From: Henricia sp. BOLD:AAB3569
Taxonomy: Eukaryota > Echinodermata > Asteroidea > Spinulosida > Echinasteridae
Reading direction: 5' to 3'
DNA: 64,000 bases
NCBI GenBank assembly: GCA_037783545.1
Contig: JBBELK010000096.1
Location: 682,001 to 746,000 of the forward strand
Positions 41,801-44,914 of this stretch are shown piece after piece. Within the stretch, counting starts at the first letter, position 1. Each line of letters begins with the position of its first letter. The notes below the pieces were generated by a model that saw only the letters and a list, made by a program, of their open reading frames with translations, was not told the DNA's origin and did not search any database. Made by a program: the position numbers and the translations under genes.

Positions 41801-43740
41801 TTGCGGTCACTTCGCCCCAAGTGGCAGGGCTGTAGTCGAGTCCCCACTTCCCGAGTCCTTGAGTCCGAGTCCAGCAAACATCCGAGTCCGAGTCCCGAGT
41901 CCTTATTTCAAGTGCAAGTGTCAATGATTGTGCCTGTGATCTTTAGCAGCTTGTAAGTTTGCTTTAGGCCAAGAAAAATGTTTCTATGGGAGGTGAGATA
42001 CATTTTGAGTGCTCAAAATTATTTTAAGCGGTAAAAATGATTTATTTTACATTCTCAGAATTTTATTTCACATGTTCGAAATACCTTCGACCCCAAAATA
42101 AATTACAATAGACACTTCAAATAATTTTGGCGCCTGTATAATGTACTTTTTGTAAAATACTGTATATTTATTGTTTTCACTGGACTCGGATGGACTCGGC
42201 CCAAATCTCCGAGTCCTTACCGCCCGAGTCCGAGTCCTGACTAGCAGAGTCCTTGAAAATCGGGAGTCGAGTCTGGACTCGAGTCCTGCAGGGCGAAATG
42301 GTTTTGGGGCGAAGTAAATTTTCGTCTCATGAGACGAAAATTAATTGTTTTACTCATTTCTCAAAAACTATAGCACTTTAGACAAAAGTTTACTACCGTC
42401 ATCATGTTTATATTGTGTAAATCTGTGAACATTTCTGATTTTCGAGATTACCAATGATGTGTTCTAACTTTAAAATAGACTGCCAAAGTGAATACATCAT
42501 CATTTCTTTTTGCCTAGGCAATGGCTTTACACTAACAATTACTGAACCATGTCCCTGTGCTTTTGCAATGGTACTTTTTCTGACGGCGATGTTTAGAGCC
42601 AATTACAATGGCAACCCACGATACACTTCGGCTGTCTATTGTGAATAAAGTAGACATCTATCAGCAGAGCTACATTTATCCCAAAAAGGTTTTCTGGGGG
42701 GGAATGACTTGATAAGTTAATTGCACATGAATTCACGCACTCGCCAGCCTAGTACATTGAAGGCAAGGCTCATCAGCAATGCATGCGCGCCAAAAGAGTG
42801 CCACGAAATACGCAGCTCCATAGCAAAGGCATGGAGCTGCGTATTTCGAATTTGGCGCGCGTGCATTGCTGACGAGCCTGTGCCTTTAATGTTATGAGTA
42901 CAATTGCAATGTCGGAGGCAATGCGTATGCCAATGTCAAAAATGTTGCCAAACAATGTGTACAGGCGGCTCTAAAAGTCTGCATTTCGTGCGTACATACT
43001 TTATGGACGGCCCCAAAGTGAGCTGAAATGGGCAATTCCGGAAATTCAAATTTACACTTAAGAGACTTTGAGGGCTTCTAATGCTTCACGTATTCAAGTT
43101 GTTTGATTTTAAACATGAATGTTCTTCAAGCATGTTCTTCAAGCAAGTGTAATTTTTGAAAAAAATGATTGCAATGCCATTCTCAGTAAGTGTGTAGGGT
43201 TCCCAAAACCCTCAGTCTCGGACGTACTCAATGAGTACATCCAAAACCGAGAAATTTTTGGATGTACATGTACCACGCATATTGAGAATGGCATTACAAT
43301 CAGTTTTTCAGGAATTACACTTCCATCAATGATGCTTGAAGAACATGTGTTTAAAATCAAACAACTTAAATACGTGAAGCATTACAAGCCCTCAAAGTCT
43401 GTGAAGTGTAAATTTGAATTTCCGGAATTTCCCAAAAGCTGGATTTTCTTGCTCAAAAATACAAAGAAAGGGCCGAAATTCAAATAGTTGCTGGAAAACT
43501 GGCATCCATGTTTACACTACTATTTTTCTCACGACTTTAATAACAGAAATGCCCAGTGAAGAACCAGCTTCCGAACAGGAAACAGCCCCAACAGAGGGAG
43601 GAGAGCAGCAAGAGGAACAGCCTGCAGAGGAAGGGGATGAACAGAAGGAAAAGCCTGCAGGAGGACAAGAGGCGGAGCAAAGTGAAGAGCCAGTTGCAGA
43701 GGGAGGTGGTGACAAGGATGACACTCCCACAGAGGGGTAG
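2721..43740 (+). CDS. NME8: NME8/TXNDC3-like axonemal dynein intermediate chain (spliced, 5' partial)
   Basis: Eighteen exons join in one frame into three consecutive NDP-kinase (NDK) domains and a Glu/Gln/Pro/Gly-rich tail. Thioredoxin followed by three NDK domains defines NME8. The sea urchin homologue is outer-arm dynein intermediate chain 1, which also ends in a Glu-rich region. Each domain shows a KPD-like motif near its start and an NxxHG motif carrying the phospho-accepting His: NALHGADS, NCLHGSDS and NAIHGSSN. Domain 2 has RPD in place of KPD. The usual GxTxP loop reads GPKDVD, GPKEVD or GPTDPE. No thioredoxin CxxC exon is visible in the first 2.7 kb, so the 5' end lies upstream. The role, in the outer dynein arm of cilia and sperm flagella, is taken from the family. 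NME9 is less likely because it has fewer NDK domains. Enzymatic activity cannot be judged from sequence. Confidence 0.9.
2813..3879. mobile_element. hAT-like non-autonomous element with perfect 8-bp target duplication
   Basis: The element spans 2821-3871 and has inverted ends CAACGCTGTACAG / CTGTACAGCGTTG. It is flanked on both sides by ACTTTGTT (2813-2820 and 3872-3879), an 8-bp duplication typical of hAT transposons. A shorter relative lies at 60627-61302. No transposase coding is visible. The element sits just inside an intron, 17 bases beyond the donor of the preceding exon. Confidence 0.85.
3895..4110 (-). mobile_element. tRNA-like cargo element, copy 1 (minus orientation)
   Basis: Bases 4003-4073 read on the minus strand resemble a tRNA. 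They carry a GGCTTCATAGC head, an anticodon-like stem TCTGC/GCAGA around loop ACATCAA, and GGTTCGAAT. Position 33 of the loop is C rather than the near-universal U, so it is not a working tRNA. ACAAATGTCCATGA on the left matches the ends of the copies at 19.4 kb and 56.7 kb. Confidence 0.7.
4253..4783. mobile_element. TTAA-flanked MITE with TTCGCCCC/GGGGCGAA words, copy 1
   Basis: The element is bounded by TTAA. One end reads AGATAGTATACATGATTGGT and the other is the complement of a TACATCGTTGGTAATC-type end. The middle is a mosaic of AAACCACTTCGCCCC and GAAATGGTTTTGGGGC words that can fold back on themselves. Relatives lie at 37051, 41658, 44495 and about 47940. TTAA target sites suggest a Kolobok or piggyBac origin. 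Confidence 0.75.
4999..5091 (+). CDS. NME8: NME8-like exon 2: NDK domain 1, helical part
   Basis: The acceptor is CTTGACAG and the donor GTGTGT. The 93 bases start and end in phase 0 and encode LLDNGLEVLAQEEKTLTEDE followed by ARDFYKEHEDE. FYKEHE matches the substrate-side FY/HY segment of NDK folds. Confidence 0.9.
5110..5836. mobile_element. TTAA-AGGCCC element, copy 1, with nested hairpin
   Basis: TTAA plus AGGCCC at the left and GGGCC plus TTTAA at the right bound an element that starts 19 bases after the exon 2 donor. A related copy in inverted orientation lies at 31672-32214. They share interior blocks around GATCGTTTGCAAAC and TTATAAATAA. The alignment to that copy is broken at 5335-5518 by a separate hairpin insertion. 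Confidence 0.8.
5335..5518. mobile_element. Hairpin MITE nested in the TTAA-AGGCCC element
   Basis: The arms TGGGTCTTTCAACGCTAATG and its near complement CATTAGCGTGGAGAGACCCA enclose about 140 bases, including AAGTCAATAATT / AATTATTGACTT. The copy of the host element at 31.7 kb lacks this segment, so the hairpin is the later insertion. Confidence 0.8.
5837..6791. other. Intron 2 remainder, no recognised element
   Basis: AT-rich intron sequence with T and A runs. I see no convincing coding segment, inverted ends or family repeat here. Confidence 0.6.
6792..6946 (+). CDS. NME8: NME8-like exon 3: NDK domain 1, central part
   Basis: The acceptor is CACATTGCAG and the donor GTAGGT. The frame enters in phase 0 and leaves in phase 2. 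It encodes DHFESLVQFMSSGPSHILVL, then an acidic insert GDTGEG, then EVRALIGPKDVDIAKEEAPG. FMSSGP and the IGPKD loop match the usual NME8-type NDK core. Confidence 0.9.
7429..7795. mobile_element. TTAA-AGGAGYGTG family, copy 1
   Basis: TTAA followed by AGGAGCGTGACCAGA at the left is answered by TCTGGTCACACTCCT plus TTAA at the right. Relatives lie at about 23100-23479, 32680-33002 and 57909-58636. It is non-coding, and its right TTAA is shared with the next element. Confidence 0.8.
7792..10866. mobile_element. TTAA-AGGTACACACC element containing a nested CAGGGCT element
   Basis: The ends are TTAA-AGGTACACACCT and AGGTGTGTTCCT-TTAA. Most of its 3 kb is a second element (8394-10617) inserted inside it. 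The remaining flanks include similar AGGATAT(A/C)TC(T/C)AAT words near both ends. Confidence 0.65.
8388..10623. mobile_element. CAGGGCT-ended element with CGGAGGTA / TACCTCCG motif arrays
   Basis: CAGGGCT at 8394 and AGCCCTG ending at 10617 are flanked by AGTTCT on both sides. Near the ends are repeated ACTGGCC/GGCCAGT-type words. At 10110-10300 there is an inverted cluster of CGGAGGTA and TACCTCCG. No coding sequence was recognised; it is probably a composite of several insertions. Confidence 0.55.
11321..12160. other. Intron 3 segment without recognised element
   Basis: No coding exon or clear element was found between the pogo-like element and the relic at 12160. Confidence 0.5.
12160..12680. 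mobile_element. hAT-like MITE (12276-12619) inserted in an older element relic
   Basis: TAGGGATAGGA and TCCCATCCCTA ends are flanked by a perfect 8-bp GTGCAAAG duplication (12268-12275 and 12620-12627). The interior carries GGTTAA/TTAACC words. The flanks (AACACGCACATGTAAACTGC, AATATGTGC) resemble the interior of the CAATAGACCG family at 28.5 kb, so that relic was the older target. Confidence 0.8.
12861..12935 (+). CDS. NME8: NME8-like exon 4: NDK domain 1 active-site exon
   Basis: A CTCCTTCCAG acceptor and a GTAAGA donor bound 75 bases that enter and leave in phase 2. They encode SLRALFGTDKTMNALHGADS and then GERAA(R). The His of NALHG is at the position of the catalytic phosphohistidine of NDP kinases. 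The exon is too short for most ORF scans. Confidence 0.9.
12962..14445. mobile_element. Element with GGTTTCACACTA ends and CCCGGGTAA motif arrays
   Basis: GGTTTCACACTAC near 12964 is answered by TAGTGTGAAACCC near 14441. Both end regions carry many copies of TTACCCGGG/CCCGGGTTA. A central block (about 13770-14180) reappears inverted at about 21080-21490. A separate hairpin element, GAGGTTTAGATGCAC...GTGCATCTAAACCTC, is nested at 13364-13600. Confidence 0.7.
14679..14797 (+). CDS. NME8: NME8-like exon 5: end of NDK 1, start of NDK 2
   Basis: A TTCCACAG acceptor leads into (R)ELSFFFPNFAVPIVPGTG, a short linker PRPQVQK, and TFALIRPDALKEHK. It leaves in phase 1 at GTAGGC. The IRPD motif starts domain 2; Arg replaces the usual Lys of KPD. 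Confidence 0.9.
14880..16120. repeat. Degenerate duplicated intron block (period about 590 bp)
   Basis: Two blocks (about 15310-15480 and 15900-16050) share GATGACRTCA, AAGCCC, ACTTCCGGTTTC, ACCGG(A)-GTGAACAA and TCAAAGGTCAT in the same order. They look like a diverged tandem or element duplication. The ETS-like (CCGGAAGT) and AGGTCA half-site words are part of the repeat and need not be regulatory. Confidence 0.55.
16538..16682 (+). CDS. NME8: NME8-like exon 6: NDK domain 2
   Basis: The acceptor is CTCCTAG and the donor GTAAGT. The 145 bases encode (D)AILEKIRASGFEVCLQKEI and then TEEQAKEFYKDQEGQPHF...HMT(S). The frame enters in phase 1 and leaves in phase 2. The matching exon of domain 3 has the same length and phases. 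Confidence 0.92.
16860..17291. mobile_element. Tc1/mariner-like hairpin MITE, copy 1 (TA sites)
   Basis: TA-AACTCCTCAAAAAAAGTT at the left and the complementary AACTTTTTTTGAGGAGTT-TA at the right enclose two long complementary arms. A second copy ends just before exon 10 at 26947. It is a foldback element without coding capacity. Confidence 0.85.
17549..17656 (+). CDS. NME8: NME8-like exon 7: NDK domain 2, central part
   Basis: Following TTTTTGTAG, the exon encodes (S)GPVLALGLARDEAIQNWRN and LLGPKEVDIAKQEAPE. The donor is taken as AG/GTTGGT by homology with the matching domain 1 junction. A nearby alternative GTAAAA donor at 17661 would break the frame with exon 8. Confidence 0.88.
17727..17905. 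mobile_element. Short MITE with ATAGACTGCCGAAGTG ends, copy 1
   Basis: The left end ATAGACTGCCGAAGTG is answered by CACTTCGGCTGTCTAT. A relative at 42474-42641 shares the TGCTTTTGCAATGGTACTT centre. It is non-coding. Confidence 0.75.
18695..19135. mobile_element. Direct-repeat unit enclosing a hammerhead motif (Penelope/retrozyme-like)
   Basis: A 55-base segment beginning AAAATTTTATGGAAATGTCC occurs at about 18695-18750 and again at about 19077-19132. Between them lies a 330-base segment with the hammerhead candidate at 18820-18864. Direct repeats around a hammerhead are characteristic of Penelope-like pseudo-LTRs and of retrozymes. No reverse transcriptase is visible here. Confidence 0.55.
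18820..18864 (+). ncRNA. Candidate hammerhead self-cleaving ribozyme
   Basis: The conserved core is present: CTGATGA (18824-18830), GAA (18849-18851) with the A/T closing pair of stem III, and C18860 at the cleavage position. Stem I is GCAG with CTGC. Stem II is GGGC with GCCT around an eight-base loop. Stem III is AGC with GCT around a two-base loop, as short as in Penelope-type hammerheads. One A-A mismatch (18831/18848) at the base of stem II is a weakness. Confidence 0.65.
19171..19322 (+). CDS. NME8: NME8-like exon 8: NDK 2 active site and start of NDK 3
   Basis: After TTCATTGTAG the exon encodes (S)LRAQFTPADLSINCLHGSD, KELNYFFPTEHT and LAVIKPDASSEHK, leaving in phase 1 at GTCGGG. It holds the domain 2 His (NCLHGSDS) and the domain 3 KPD. 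Domain 1 has an intron between the His segment and the FFFP segment that is absent here. Confidence 0.9.
19390..19770 (+). mobile_element. tRNA-like cargo element, copy 2, with inverted flanks
   Basis: ACAAATGTCCATGATCGAGT near 19437 is mirrored by ACTCGATCATGGACATTTGT near 19694. Between them, 19593-19665 is tRNA-like: acceptor GGCTTCA/TGAAGCC pairs perfectly, and the anticodon stem TCTGC/GCAGA surrounds loop ACAATAA. The loop has C at position 33, and the T stem (CGCGG/CCCGG) is mismatched, so it is not a working tRNA. Confidence 0.75.
20041..20135 (-). repeat. tRNA-derived repeat fragment
   Basis: On the minus strand, GCTAGCTCAGTGGTCGAGTG, a CTGC/GCAG stem and a perfect T arm GTGGG-ATCGAGT-CCCAC resemble a tRNA promoter head. 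The acceptor arms do not pair, so a SINE-type relic is more likely than a tRNA gene. Confidence 0.5.
21000..21500 (-). repeat. Inverted copy of the 13.8-14.2 kb element core
   Basis: Read on the minus strand, the segment follows the block at 13770-14180, including TTGACAGGTTGGAACTATG-type sequence, TTGTGATTGGTCGGTGGGTT and GTTTCAAGGCCGG. The motif-rich ends of the 12962-14445 element are not seen here. Confidence 0.65.
21582..21726 (+). CDS. NME8: NME8-like exon 9: NDK domain 3
   Basis: The acceptor AG is supplied by a TACATGTAG word. The 145 bases encode (D)AIIEKIHEAGFNIACQKSV, LAEQLYKEHEGKEF and SLLDHMT(S), with donor GTGAGA. Length and phases match exon 6 of domain 2. Confidence 0.92.
22130..22760. 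repeat. GACTTG/GACTCG motif element with a 33-bp minisatellite
   Basis: From 22130 to 22260 the sequence is dense in GACTCG, GACTTG and AAGTC words. From about 22470 to 22757 a 33-bp unit (CAGTTTGACTTGACTTGACT plus TGGGACTCGAAGG) is repeated about nine times. Because 33 is divisible by three, the minus strand shows a long repetitive open frame that is not a gene. Confidence 0.8.
23090..23479. mobile_element. TTAA-AGGAGYGTG family, copy 2
   Basis: GTTCAGATTTTTCCAGAAAA, ATACTATCCATGGGAAGAAA, and a GGACATGCTCCT-TTAA right end match the copies at 57.9 kb and, inverted, 32.7 kb. The left end is decayed. Confidence 0.75.
23535..24523. mobile_element. CAATAGACCG element, full copy
   Basis: The ends CAATAGACCGATCCAGTAAG and their complement are inverted over 32 bases. 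The interior has a TGTGTGCGTGTGCGTGTTTC segment, a tRNA-like stretch on the minus strand (about 24186-24246) and a short telomere-like CCCTAACCCTGAACCCTAACC run near 24296. A truncated copy in opposite orientation is at 28410-28985; diverged pieces lie at 12160 and 40010. Confidence 0.75.
24950..25290. repeat. Dispersed repeat shared with 58950-59250
   Basis: Both segments contain CGCTGGTAGT, TTGATTCGGCTTCAG or TTGATTCAGCTTCAG, TGTGTACTTTATTT, TACTCTCAACAG and TATTTGTTTAGCC in the same order. The 59 kb copy carries extra TACATGTA words where this copy has none. Confidence 0.65.
25507..26243. mobile_element. Element with AGGCTCTCTC ends and AACTCGTA arrays
   Basis: AGGCTCTCTCACGCACAGA at the left and TGTGTAAGAGAGCCT-TTAA-type sequence at the right are inverted ends; the left flank is CTAA and the right TTAA. 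The 700-bp interior is dominated by irregularly spaced ACTCG, AACTCGTA and GAGTTTG words. Confidence 0.7.
26468..26949. mobile_element. Tc1/mariner-like hairpin MITE, copy 2, next to exon 10
   Basis: The AACTCCTC ends and TA flanks, as well as the long arms, are those of the copy at 16860. The element ends 60 bases before the exon 10 acceptor, so it borders or overlaps the branch-site region of that intron. Confidence 0.85.
27010..27248 (+). CDS. NME8: NME8-like exon 10: NDK 3 central and active-site part
   Basis: After CCATCGCCAG the exon encodes (S)GPSMIMVLSREDAIEGWRT, VMGPTDPEQAKEQAPESLRA, LLGKDVLNNAIHGSSNKDQA and LEKIQTFFPEVKLESDGSLT. It leaves in phase 1 at GTGAGC. NAIHG keeps the catalytic-type His. 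Introns that split this region in domains 1 and 2 are absent. Confidence 0.92.
27449..27505 (+). CDS. NME8: NME8-like tail exon 1
   Basis: A GTTGTCAG acceptor and GTAAGA donor bound 57 bases entering and leaving in phase 1. They encode (D)NGQNAGSVVDATTQDQQE, polar and acidic, joining the NDK region to the tail. Confidence 0.75.
27680..27755. repeat. SINE/element 3' tail with (TTA)n
   Basis: GTGAAGCGCTTTGAGGTATT followed by GTTATAAATATCTATATTAT and an ATT repeat is a typical 3' tail of a tRNA-derived retroposon. A tail of the same kind, inverted, is at 59637-59690. Confidence 0.5.
27892..28007. mobile_element. TTAA-AGGCACAGGCTC hairpin MITE, copy 1
   Basis: TTAA-AGGCACAGGCTCATCAGC and the inverse TGAGTTTGTGCCT-TTAA flank a compact foldback with AATTCGTGCCACGAA-type arms. 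Other copies are at 42760-42889, 46081-46191 and 63803-63925. Confidence 0.85.
28136..28186 (+). CDS. NME8: NME8-like tail exon 2
   Basis: The acceptor is TTTTTCTCCTACAG and the donor GTGAGG. The 51 bases, phase 1 to phase 1, encode (L)LETAEDQQEREEPAEQ, strongly acidic. Confidence 0.8.
28223..30155. mobile_element. hAT-like element with 8-bp GTCAAAGA duplication, nested contents
   Basis: The ends CACTGTTCTCACTAGAGAAA and the inverse of CCAGTTCTCACTTGAGAAAT are flanked by GTCAAAGA (28223-28230 and 30148-30155). Near the ends are CTTCGT/ACGAAG words. The interior contains a truncated CAATAGACCG copy (28410-28985) and TACTCG-rich segments (28990-29050 and 29713-29880). The latter begin TAGGGATG, another hAT-like terminus. 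Confidence 0.75.
30190..30430 (+). mobile_element. tRNA-derived SINE, family 1 copy 1
   Basis: A tRNA-like head (GGTACTGTGGCCGAGTGGTT) is followed by AAGCAAGGCACTCAACCAC, TATAAAGCTGTTGGTCCAGT and AAGGGGATTCCCCGATGTCT. The same order, inverted, is at 58237-58497. Confidence 0.75.
30431..31670. other. Intron segment without recognised element
   Basis: I found no exon, inverted ends or known repeat. There are AT-rich stretches around 31300-31450 with several polyadenylation-like AATAAA words on both strands. Confidence 0.5.
31672..32214. mobile_element. TTAA-AGGCCC element, copy 2 (inverted)
   Basis: TTAA-AGGCCAGTGGATCATTTG at the left and CAGATCATCTACAGGGCC-TTTAA at the right match the ends of the 5110-5836 copy. 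The interior follows that copy in reverse and lacks its hairpin insertion. Confidence 0.8.
32579..32632 (+). CDS. NME8: NME8-like tail exon 3
   Basis: The acceptor TTTTGTCTGTCAG and donor GTATGA enclose 54 bases, phase 1 to 1, encoding VAGGEGEEQAAAEPPTGE. Confidence 0.8.
32680..33002. mobile_element. TTAA-AGGAGYGTG family, copy 3 (inverted)
   Basis: ACACTCCT-TTAA at the right and inverted interior words (TTTCTTCCCATGGATAGTAT, TTGTAAACTAATT) match the copies at 23.1 and 57.9 kb. The copy lies between tail exons 3 and 4. Confidence 0.75.
33102..33515 (+). CDS. NME8: NME8-like tail exon 4: GEEGGPG minisatellite
   Basis: After TTTTAACAG the exon encodes DSQQESQEAPKGEDGVEQTE and then about eleven copies of an eight-residue unit GEEG(G/A/T)PG(G/V/A), some shortened, from 24-bp DNA units (about 33160-33419). 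It may end at a GTAAAC donor after 33419. It may instead run on through GKQGGEGDEPSVEENKDEQT and KTAIEAAEEE to a weaker GTTGGC donor after 33515. Both choices leave in phase 1. The long Pro/Ser-rich frame on the other strand is its shadow. Confidence 0.8.
33160..33419. repeat. 24-bp coding minisatellite
   Basis: The unit GGGGAAGAGGGTGGCCCAGG plus GGGT is repeated about eleven times, with two shortened units near 33225 and 33335. All changes keep the reading frame. The G-rich strand is the coding strand and has frequent GGGG runs. Confidence 0.9.
33516..34408. other. Intron segment without recognised element
   Basis: No exon found. The words GGCCATGACAAGAG and CCCGTCATGGC near 34070-34140 form an inverted pair, and similar words occur near 16730 and 17440. 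A small hairpin element is possible. Confidence 0.4.
34409..35045. mobile_element. Mariner-like element with 200-bp inverted arms
   Basis: TATA-CAGGGTGTCCCAGAAAAA and the inverse CTGGGACACCCT-ATATA flank two long complementary arms that share TTAATCATACTTTAATCTCA and GTCGTTTGCACAACGATACC. GGGTGTCCC termini at TA sites are common among mariner-type MITEs. No open reading frame is visible. Confidence 0.8.
35330..35970. repeat. Segment bounded by CGTTTAAACG clusters
   Basis: GTAAACGTTTAAACGACCG near 35340 and CGTTTAAACGTTTAAACGAA near 35902 bracket about 560 bases. The palindromic CGTTTAAACG repeats suggest another element with short motif arrays at its ends. The boundaries are uncertain. Confidence 0.4.
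36176..36312. mobile_element. Short hairpin MITE with TTATCCC ends
   Basis: GTTATCCCGCGAGTGG and CCACTCGCTCGAGTGGGATAAC form inverted ends around 100 bases that include ACTACATGTACA. Confidence 0.6.
36324..36767. mobile_element. Long-hairpin MITE, family A copy 2
   Basis: Full-length copy with AGCTGGGTCTTTCCACAGT at the left and its complement ACCGTGGAAAGACTCAGCT at the right. At the position where the 47 kb copy carries TACATGTA, this copy reads AAAGGTATTTTC. Confidence 0.85.
37051..37576. mobile_element. TTAA-flanked TTCGCCCC MITE, copy 2
   Basis: TTAA-AGGCAGTATACATGATTG at the left and ATACTATC-TTTAA at the right; inverted relative to the copy at 4253. It has the same mosaic of TTCGCCC words in the centre. 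Confidence 0.8.
37580..38405. other. Intron segment without recognised element
   Basis: No exon or family repeat found. GAAATGTTTTTTTTTGTG and an ATTCAATTCGACTTC stretch stand out only as simple sequence; AAATATTTTCATTTGATG near 38200 has no partner. Confidence 0.45.
38410..38514 (+). CDS. NME8: NME8-like tail exon 5
   Basis: The acceptor TTGCTACAG and donor GTAGGT enclose 105 bases, phase 1 to 1, encoding AKASEEGEAQPPADTASTDG and AEPTAQKGVESPPQE. Confidence 0.85.
38560..39231. mobile_element. GTGTTTCTAC element with nested hairpin
   Basis: ACAGCGTGTTTCTAC and GTAGAAACACGCAGT are inverted ends. Inside, 38731-38973 is a separate foldback with GGGGCCAAATTCATAAAGCT and its complement AGCTTTATGAAATTGGCCCC and long complementary arms. 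Confidence 0.75.
39735..39794 (+). CDS. NME8: NME8-like tail exon 6
   Basis: The acceptor CTGGCTGAGCAG and donor GTGAGG enclose 60 bases, phase 1 to 1, encoding EPSQEPAPEEAEQQEQQPAT. Confidence 0.82.
40010..40700. mobile_element. Diverged CAATAGACCG-family piece and a GTCCGCATTGGACT hairpin
   Basis: 40010-40260 follows the interior of the 23.5 kb element (TTTTTGTGTAAA, AGTGCACATTTTGCT, CGCACTGACTAGGGCG) at lower similarity. 40281-40692 has GTCCGCATTGGACTT at one end and AAGTCCAATGCGGAC at the other, with internal copies of CCAATGCGGAC. A relative of the latter, split by another insertion, lies at 55388-56360. Confidence 0.65.
41485..41610 (+). CDS. NME8: NME8-like tail exon 7
   Basis: After CCTCGTACAAG the exon encodes GKEEKATNGDQEQAVEDTPT and EQQTAEEKPSENDQTAKPEL-SQ, 126 bases, phase 1 to 1, with donor GTCAGT. 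The exon itself begins GTAAGG, a donor-like sequence at its 5' edge. Confidence 0.8.
41658..42473. mobile_element. TTAA-flanked TTCGCCCC MITE, copy 3, split by a GAGTCC element
   Basis: The left part runs to about 41820 and the right part resumes at about 42292. Between them is an element starting CAGGGCTGTAGTCGAGTCC and ending GGACTCGAGTCCTG, packed with CCGAGTCC/GGACTCGG words in both end regions. The inserted element is therefore younger than the MITE. Confidence 0.75.
42474..42641. mobile_element. ATAGACTGCC short MITE, copy 2
   Basis: ATAGACTGCCAAAGTG and CACTTCGGCTGTCTAT form the ends. It begins directly at the right TTAA of the preceding MITE. Confidence 0.75.
42760..42892. mobile_element. 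TTAA-AGGCACAGGCTC hairpin MITE, copy 2
   Basis: Same foldback as at 27892. The right side keeps GTGCCT-TTAA; the left reads TTGA-AGGCAAGGCTC, so the target copy has mutated. Confidence 0.8.
43035..43432. mobile_element. 400-bp foldback element just before the last NME8-like exon
   Basis: AATTCCGGAAATTCAAATTT and AAATTTGAATTTCCGGAATT bound two arms that include CAAGTTGTTTGATTTTAAAC and its complement. It ends 114 bases before the last exon's acceptor. Confidence 0.75.
43547..43740 (+). CDS. NME8: NME8-like last coding exon with stop
   Basis: The acceptor TTTAATAACAG leads into EMPSEEPASEQETAPTEGGE, QQEEQPAEEGDEQKEKPAGG and QEAEQSEEPVAEGGGDKDDT-PTEG, then TAG. The composition, almost entirely E, Q, P, G, A, T and S, resembles the acidic C-terminus of sea urchin dynein IC1. 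Confidence 0.87.
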
Positions 43741-43813
43741 GAAGGACCGAGGAGTGTGTATAAAGTTTTGCTATGATATTCCCACAAATTTGTTGAGATT
43801 ACCTATAACTGTC

Positions 43814-44153
43814 TTAGGCCCGCTTCAAACATCGCCATTTTATTATTTTGATGCACTTGTTTGTCGGTTATTTCTTTACTCACATACGCGCTGCGAGCAT
43901 GCGCATTCCTAGTTGTGAACAAAATTGCGGACCAACTTCGAACTAGAATTAAATTCGACACGGCAGAATCAAGCCGTGCTAGTGCCGCACTAAATTGAGT
44001 TAGCACGGCAGACCCTGTCGAGCTAAAATTGTGCCGTGCCGAATTCATTTTGCCGAGCCAAATGGCTTCAAATGTCGTGCTTGTGCCGAATTTAAAAAAT
44101 CAAGTTTAATTTAATTTAACACCGCATAAGCGCGACGTTTGAAGCGGGCCTTA
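43814..44153. mobile_element. PIF/Harbinger-like MITE in the probable 3' UTR
   Basis: TTA-GGCCCGCTTCAAACATCGC and the inverse GCGACGTTTGAAGCGGGCC-TTA are inverted ends with a 3-bp TTA duplication, as in PIF/Harbinger elements. It starts 73 bases after the NME8-like stop codon. Confidence 0.75.
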
Positions 44154-44308
44154 GATTGTCGCACTTTGTCGTAGGTGTTTTTGTAGGTAACTGAAGCTTT
44201 TTGTGGTAATTCCGAGGTCTGTCGTGGGTTTTTGTTGATATTTTTTTTCAAACATCTTTAGTAAGGAATCGTGCAGTAGAATAATCGCAGACATCTGCAT
44301 GTTTTCGG

Positions 44309-44314
44309 AATAAA
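44309..44314 (+). terminator. Candidate polyadenylation signal AATAAA
   Basis: This AATAAA lies 569 bases after the stop codon and beyond the Harbinger-like MITE. If used, the MITE would be part of the mature 3' UTR. Transcript evidence is absent. Confidence 0.35.
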
Positions 44315-44494
44315 TTGCACATCACAACCATATCGTAAGCATTAAGCTGTCCTAGGATTTGTTATGAAATGGTCCAGAATTCCTACGAATCCTTCACTTG
44401 TTACTATTGTGCATACGTGGTCGACAGTGTTTTTCTTACAATATAAATGGAGATCTATAACTGAGACACTGTTAAATCATACCTGTGTCATGAC

Positions 44495-44900
44495 TTAAGG
44501 GTAATATACATGATTTTGATTGGTAAACCGTTACAAATGGTTTCATACCCCTGTGTGATTGAAGGTATGCATGATTAAAACCAACCTCAGCAAAAATAAG
44601 CTCCGTACTTCGTCTAACAGTCCAAAATATGTCTACAGTCACTTCGCCCCAAAACCACTTCGCCCTGAATCACGGCCTGTGCACGAAGTTGTTTTGGGGT
44701 GAAGTGGCCTTTGGATGAGTGCTTCATGGCGAGGTGGTTTTAGGGAGAAAGGAATTTACATCTTGTGAGACGAAAAATAATTGTTTTTCTCATTTCTCAA
44801 AGACTATAGCACTTTAGACAGCCATTTCAGGGGAGGTTTTCTAACGTCATCGTGTTTATATTGTGTAAATCTGTGAACATTTCTGATTCCTCGAGTGTAC
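44495..44900. mobile_element. TTAA-flanked TTCGCCCC MITE, copy 4
   Basis: TTAA-GGGTAATATACATGATTTT, then GATTGGTAAACCGTTACAAA and ACTTCGCCCCAAAACCACTT. The right end is cut near 44893. Confidence 0.7.
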
Positions 44901-44914
44901 TACTAAAAAGGAAA

